Shown here one piece after another: positions 60,648 through 64,000 of a stretch of 64,000 bases of DNA. The stretch is from Leifsonia sp. Root4 (GTDB lineage Bacteria > Actinomycetota > Actinomycetes > Actinomycetales > Microbacteriaceae): assembly GCF_001425085.1 (NCBI RefSeq), contig NZ_LMDN01000001.1, positions 695,100-759,099 of the forward strand, read 5' to 3'. The notes beneath the pieces were generated by a model. That model ran no database searches, had not been told where the DNA came from, and was given only the letters and a program-made list of their open reading frames with translations. The number at the start of each line of letters is the position of its first letter. The first letter of the stretch is position 1. A program made the position numbers and the translations under genes.

Positions 60648-61127
60648 TCACCTCTCGCGAGCCGCCAGACGTGCGCGCCCTTCGGCCAGCTTCTGCTGCA
60701 ACCACTTCGGCTGATGCACCTCATCGCGAGGGAACTTTTCGTGATCCGTCAGGTACGCGATCGGGTCCACCGGGGCATCCCACTCCGGCTCCCGTTCGTA
60801 GTTGTACTCTGCCGACGCACTGCCATCGGCATTCACCGCGATGATCGCACTGAACCACGTGCCTGTGCCGGTGCGGCTGCTCGCGGCTCTCAACTGACCG
60901 AGCGCCTCTGAAAGCTCGGAAGGAATCCGCACAGAGCGAAATGGGCCTTCGGTGGAGGCAAGGCGGCCATCCGGGTTGAAGGCGCGTACGCGCTCGTAGG
61001 TGACTGGCGCCGTCATGCTCGCCAGATACACGATCTTCGAGTCGCCATTCTGCATGAGCCGGTACAGTCCGACCCCAACACTGTTGAACGCGTCTCGTTC
61101 CGCACTGATCCCGTGGTTGTCGGCCAT
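60648..61127 (-). CDS. YezG/DUF600-like immunity-type protein, copy B
   Basis: 159 residues: VGVGLYRLMQNGDSKIVYLASM, then LGQLRAASSRTGTGTWFSAIIAVNADGSASAEYNYEREPEWD and DPIAYLTDHEKFPRDEVHQPKWLQQKLAEGRARLAARER. The order LYxLxP...W(F/x)...dG....YNYExEP...fPRde.xP.WL is that of YezG-like immunity proteins of polymorphic toxins, assigned from memory of the family. It is a paralogue of the next gene upstream (61349-61813). No cognate toxin can be named. Confidence 0.65.
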   Translation of the reverse strand: MADNHGISAERDAFNSVGVGLYRLMQNGDSKIVYLASMTAPVTYERVRAFNPDGRLASTEGPFRSVRIPSELSEALGQLRAASSRTGTGTWFSAIIAVNADGSASAEYNYEREPEWDAPVDPIAYLTDHEKFPRDEVHQPKWLQQKLAEGRARLAARER

Positions 61128-61211
61128 TCAGGAATACCCTTCTTCTCAGATTCACCATCGTTGACCCTAATTCAGCGACGGCCCGTGCGCGCGGATCGTC
61201 GACAGACCGCA

Positions 61212-61352
61212 TCATGCGAACAGCGGTGCGCCGTCGTGCGGCGTGAGCGACCGTCCCAGCTCGTCGAGAGAACGACCGGCGATCTGCGCGAATCGCGCCG
61301 CCACGGCACCCAGCGCAGCGATGTTCTCTTCACCCCATGCAGGAATCGTCAC
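61212..61352 (-). CDS. Small coupled ORF (46 codons), unknown
   Basis: GTG at 61352 shares GTGA with the stop of the upstream paralogue A. The peptide starts VTIPAWGEENIAALGAVAA and ends TPHDGAPLFA. It fills most of the gap between the two paralogues. The coupling and the lack of stops suggest it is translated, or is the remnant of a third immunity gene. No family recognised. Confidence 0.45.
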   Translation of the reverse strand: MTIPAWGEENIAALGAVAARFAQIAGRSLDELGRSLTPHDGAPLFA

Positions 61353-61813
61353 TTGTCGCGAGCCGCCAGACGCGCACGCCCCTCAGCCAGCTTCTGCCTC
61401 AACCACTCCGGCTGATGCGCCTCATCGCGCGGGAACGCGTCCTGATCCGTCACGTAGGCGATCGGGTCCACACCGCCGAGACCGAAGTCGGGTTCGTCAT
61501 CGTTATTGAATCTGGATGTCATGCTCTGTTGTGCGGTCACGGTCAGCTCCAGGCTGAACCACGTGCCACTGCCCGGCCGATACATGAGGCTTCGCAGGGC
61601 GTCGACGTCATCGCTGTCGAGCTTCCCGCCAAGACGAAGAGCGCTCGTCGATCCGTCTTCGGCCTCTGCGACAGCGGAAGCCGACATGACCGCGGAGAGC
61701 ACGGCGGCACGAAACACGACGGCGCGCGCCCCCTCCGGGATGAGTCGGTACAGCTGCCGACCGACCACGGCGAGCGCTTCCTGCTCAGCCATCAGGCCGC
61801 GTTCGTCATCCAT
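61349..61813 (-). CDS. YezG/DUF600-like immunity-type protein, copy A
   Basis: 154 residues: EALAVVGRQLYRLIPEGARAVVFRAAVL, DALRSLMYRPGSGTWFSLELTVTAQ, RFNNDDEPDFG and DPIAYVTDQDAFPRDEAHQPEWLRQKLAEGRARLAARDK. The last 45 residues are nearly identical to copy B, the rest diverged, as expected for a duplicated immunity gene adapting to a different toxin. GAAAGG lies 8 bases before ATG at 61813; a second in-frame ATG at 61792 would also serve. Confidence 0.65.
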   Translation of the reverse strand: MDDERGLMAEQEALAVVGRQLYRLIPEGARAVVFRAAVLSAVMSASAVAEAEDGSTSALRLGGKLDSDDVDALRSLMYRPGSGTWFSLELTVTAQQSMTSRFNNDDEPDFGLGGVDPIAYVTDQDAFPRDEAHQPEWLRQKLAEGRARLAARDK

Positions 61814-61849
61814 TCTTCATGCCTTTCGCCTCCCACACAGCCGGGCCGC

Positions 61850-62113
61850 TCAAACCTGGGTGCCCCGGTTCCATCCCGGATTCTGCAGGAGCAGGTCATC
61901 GTGCTCGCGGCGACGGCATTCCTCGATGAAGGTCACCGCGTCCGTCGGCACCGCAAGAAGCTGCGCGAACTGCTCGTCGGTCAGTTCGTAGTACTCCTCA
62001 TAGTCGACGACCCCAGCGCTCACCGGCAGCGATGCGAACCGTCGTCCAGATTCCTCGTCGGTTCCGAGCGAGTACCGGTCCGCGTGGGAGAAGAACTCAT
62101 CACGAGGCTTCAC
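61850..62113 (-). CDS. Small acidic protein of the immunity-like cluster
   Basis: 87 residues: RYSLGTDEESGRRFASLPVSAGVVDYEEYYELTDEQFAQLL and VTFIEECRRREHDDLLLQNPGWNRGTQV. I recall similar short proteins beside toxin genes in actinobacteria but cannot name a family. Its ATG overlaps the stop of the upstream Imm61-like gene by 4 bases, so the two are translationally coupled. Confidence 0.6.
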   Translation of the reverse strand: MKPRDEFFSHADRYSLGTDEESGRRFASLPVSAGVVDYEEYYELTDEQFAQLLAVPTDAVTFIEECRRREHDDLLLQNPGWNRGTQV

Positions 62114-62646
62114 CGTCTGCCGTCCGCCCCACCGGGACGGAGGGCGACGTCATCCAGAAATGCGTGTACGAGCTCTTCGATCGGAAGCTGCGCGATGTGC
62201 GAGTACTCCACAGCGCGGATCCGGCCGGACCGGCTGTCGGGCAACCAGGCTGAATGCAGACGCCCCCCGCTGGTCCAGCTCAAGCGAAGCCCGTCGACAT
62301 CGTGGGAGAGTTCACAGCCAGGGGCCAGCTCGGATTCCTTGCTGGGCAATGGCAGAGGGTGCGCTCGGGCGAGCTCGCGCGCATCCGGGCCCAGCCGGAG
62401 GACGAGGGCTTTGGCGACGTCTTCCAGGTGTTCGCTGGCGAACAGAGGCTGCGGGGCCGCGCCCCGGGTGGCGTACTGCAGAACGAAGTAGCCGTCGGCT
62501 TCGGTGATCATGTCGTGCACCTCACCATCGCTCATCCACAGCAGGAATCCCGGCTTGGCCGTCGGAGTGGAGCGGCATTGCCGCCCGAGCTCGACGATGG
62601 CCTCGCTCTGCGCGGGCAGCAGTGCTTTCTGCAGCAACTCAGCCAT
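62110..62646 (-). CDS. Imm61-like immunity protein candidate
   Basis: 178 residues: FLLWMSDGEVHDMITEADGYFVLQYATRGAAPQPLFASEHLEDVAKALVLRLGPDARE, with the G-Y-x-V...R...F.AS..DV...L...LG...R order of the Imm61 family; then a second half (LSHDVDGLRLSWTSGGRLHSAWLPDS) of unclear nature. GGGGG lies just before ATG at 62646. Family assignment is tentative. Confidence 0.5.
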   Translation of the reverse strand: MAELLQKALLPAQSEAIVELGRQCRSTPTAKPGFLLWMSDGEVHDMITEADGYFVLQYATRGAAPQPLFASEHLEDVAKALVLRLGPDARELARAHPLPLPSKESELAPGCELSHDVDGLRLSWTSGGRLHSAWLPDSRSGRIRAVEYSHIAQLPIEELVHAFLDDVALRPGGADGRR

Positions 62647-62667
62647 GTGTACCCCCTTGAAACGATC

Positions 62668-64000
62668 TCAGACCGCCGCGGCGATCGGTCGGGAGCGCAC
62701 GCGCCCGAACCCCTGCGCCACCTCGGAAATTCTCTCATCGAACACCGACGCGTGTGGTTCGAGCCGCACGCTGCGGTACCGGAGCGCCGCTTGCGCGGCC
62801 GAGTCCAGCGCGACCTGCGTGTGGCCTGTGTACAGAACCCAGTCATCCAGATTCACGCCGCTCACATGCACGCTGCCGTTGTCAGTGCCGCCGTGCGCAT
62901 CGACATCGTGGCCGAGCACCGTCTCGGCCCACTCAAGGCTTTCAATGGCCGACACCGGGATGACGCGGCGCCACTCCAACCGCGACGAGGCGAGTGCCCG
63001 CAGCGGGTAGAGGGCGAAGTCGGGCGTGACAGGCTCGCCGATGGGCTTCACCGCGACGACGACATCGCTCTCCCGCGCCCCATCGACGACGGATGCCGAG
63101 ACATGCAGATAGACGCCATCCACTCGGGCAACCATGCCGTTGACCACGGCCGGCCCCGGTGGCCGGGCCACGCTCTGCACCGCGAGCGGCTGAAGCTCAA
63201 CCAGCGGCACGAGACCAGACCAGCCACAGCGCTCATTGTCGCTGTGCACGATCCCTGCTCGAATCTGCCCCAGTTCGTCGCGCAGCGGAGCCGACTTCGG
63301 CGCCGTGATGTGGGCCATTCCCGCGCTGATCCCGACCACGGTCACGTCGAGCCCGTGCCATCGGGCCCGCGACGTCACCAGCTCGATCTCCGTAAGTTCG
63401 GCGCGCGGCACGGAGATCGGAGCGGAGGAAGGCCCCGCGGAAGACGGCATGGCGGTGAGCTGCACATGGGGCACGCCATCGACCACGTGGCCGGTGCGGT
63501 CGAGCACGGCGTAGCGCTTGGAATCGTAGACGGTGAATGCGCCGCCGCGCAGCTCATCCGTTCGGGTGATGGCGCGCGTGCTCGTGCGCTCCATCACGAT
63601 GTCGTGCAGCTCCTCCGCATGAGCCTCGGCCAGCGCCCACGGATCACGCGAGTAGGCGTAGGTGGAGTCAGCCGCACGAATCGCCCGTGAGCCGAGCTGC
63701 GCCACATCGCCGACGAGTTGCAGCGACCCGTCGGGGTTGATGGCCTCGACGATCACGCGAGCGGGGCCCAGGCTGGCGCGTGCCGTAACCCTGGTTTCCG
63801 TGCCCGCGAAGTGGGTGCGCCAGACATCCGCAAGCGTCAGCTGCTTCACCTCTGGCACCGTGCGGGGCCGTCGAGCGCGTCTCCAGTGCTCCACACGTTC
63901 CTCGGTTGTTCCAGCGGTTCCGAGCAGTACGACCTCGCCGCCATCCTTCGGAACCACGATCGGCCCCATCAGCACCTGATCGAATGGGGATCCACCCTCG
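62668..64000 (-). CDS. Large unknown protein, 5' end beyond the window
   Basis: The frame is open from the stop at 62668 to the right edge; reading back past the GTG at 63975 there is no stop (the edge reads as ...EGGSPFDQ), so the real start is outside. The visible part is about 443 residues, apparently beta-rich, with no membrane helices, P-loop or Cys/His clusters: for example RVTARASLGPARVIVEAINPDGSLQLVGD and RAELTEIELVTSRARWHGLDVTVVG. No family recognised. It heads the minus-strand run and ends 22 bases before the Imm61-like ATG, so it is probably in the same transcript. Confidence 0.6.
   Translation of the reverse strand, partial: EGGSPFDQVLMGPIVVPKDGGEVVLLGTAGTTEERVEHWRRARRPRTVPEVKQLTLADVWRTHFAGTETRVTARASLGPARVIVEAINPDGSLQLVGDVAQLGSRAIRAADSTYAYSRDPWALAEAHAEELHDIVMERTSTRAITRTDELRGGAFTVYDSKRYAVLDRTGHVVDGVPHVQLTAMPSSAGPSSAPISVPRAELTEIELVTSRARWHGLDVTVVGISAGMAHITAPKSAPLRDELGQIRAGIVHSDNERCGWSGLVPLVELQPLAVQSVARPPGPAVVNGMVARVDGVYLHVSASVVDGARESDVVVAVKPIGEPVTPDFALYPLRALASSRLEWRRVIPVSAIESLEWAETVLGHDVDAHGGTDNGSVHVSGVNLDDWVLYTGHTQVALDSAAQAALRYRSVRLEPHASVFDERISEVAQGFGRVRSRPIAAAV

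Noticed and set aside
60445-60705. 86-codon frame on - across the SseB-domain gene start
   Set aside because: Overlaps two better genes in another frame; only its first codons resemble the 46-codon ORF, so it is at most a remnant.

Overview
The window is high-GC DNA with densely packed, often 4-base-overlapping genes (ATGA/GTGA junctions), frequent GTG starts and many start codons lying 6-8 bases after a TAnnnT box (apparent leaderless mRNAs). Gene content and order (guaB3 beside guaB and guaA, tsaE/B/D with rimI, a joined S10-spc-alpha ribosomal region, single-gene groES under CIRCE control, MT0933-like small protein) point to an actinobacterium, most likely family Microbacteriaceae. It is mostly core chromosome. 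I see no rRNA, tRNA, CRISPR array, prophage or insertion sequence.

Layout. 0-13 kb: guanine nucleotide synthesis (guaA, guaB3, guaB) interleaved with a SURF1-like protein, a DUF3817 protein, a lipoprotein, aerobic glycerol-3-phosphate dehydrogenase, an ABC-F ATPase, a MalY/PatB-type lyase and a short-chain dehydrogenase. 13.5-19 kb: a branched-chain amino acid (Liv/HAAT) ABC transporter, livHMGF on + converging on livK on -; its LivH carries an unusual secreted beta-type domain at the N-terminus. 19-22.6 kb: RarD-type transporter, groES with two CIRCE operators, a THUMP-like methyltransferase and a Pro-rich DUF4190 membrane protein. 22.8-31.5 kb: t6A tRNA modification (tsaD, tsaB, tsaE, with rimI), alr, acpS, glmS, coaA and glmM, covering precursors for cell wall, acyl carrier protein and CoA.

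31.5-51.4 kb, all on -: read in transcription order it runs rpsJ, rplC, rplD, rplW, rplB, rpsS, rplV, rpsC, rplP, rpmC, rpsQ, rplN, rplX, rplE, rpsH, rplF, rplR, rpsE, rpmD, rplO, secY, adk, map, ptsI, infA, rpmJ, rpsM, rpsK, rpoA, rplQ, truA, rplM, rpsI, glmM. Departures from the classical order are the absence of rpsN (S14) between rplE and rpsH, the absence of rpsD (S4) before rpoA, and ptsI inserted between map and infA. 52-54.7 kb is a short accessory stretch (AbiEi-like protein with a possible nuclease tail, YoaK-type membrane protein, MT0933-like protein, OsmC). 54.8-59.2 kb is the str operon (rpsL, rpsG, fusA, tuf).

59.5-64 kb is the most unusual part. Divergent from rpsL is a gene for a protein with a C-terminal TNT (NAD+ glycohydrolase toxin)-like domain in which the usual catalytic glutamine appears to be arginine. 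Facing it on - is a run of immunity-like small genes: an SseB-domain protein, two tandem paralogues resembling the YezG/DUF600 immunity family, a translationally coupled 46-codon ORF, an 87-residue protein, an Imm61-like protein, and the 3' part of a long gene that runs off the right edge. It looks like a polymorphic-toxin immunity island whose toxin(s) may lie beyond the window.
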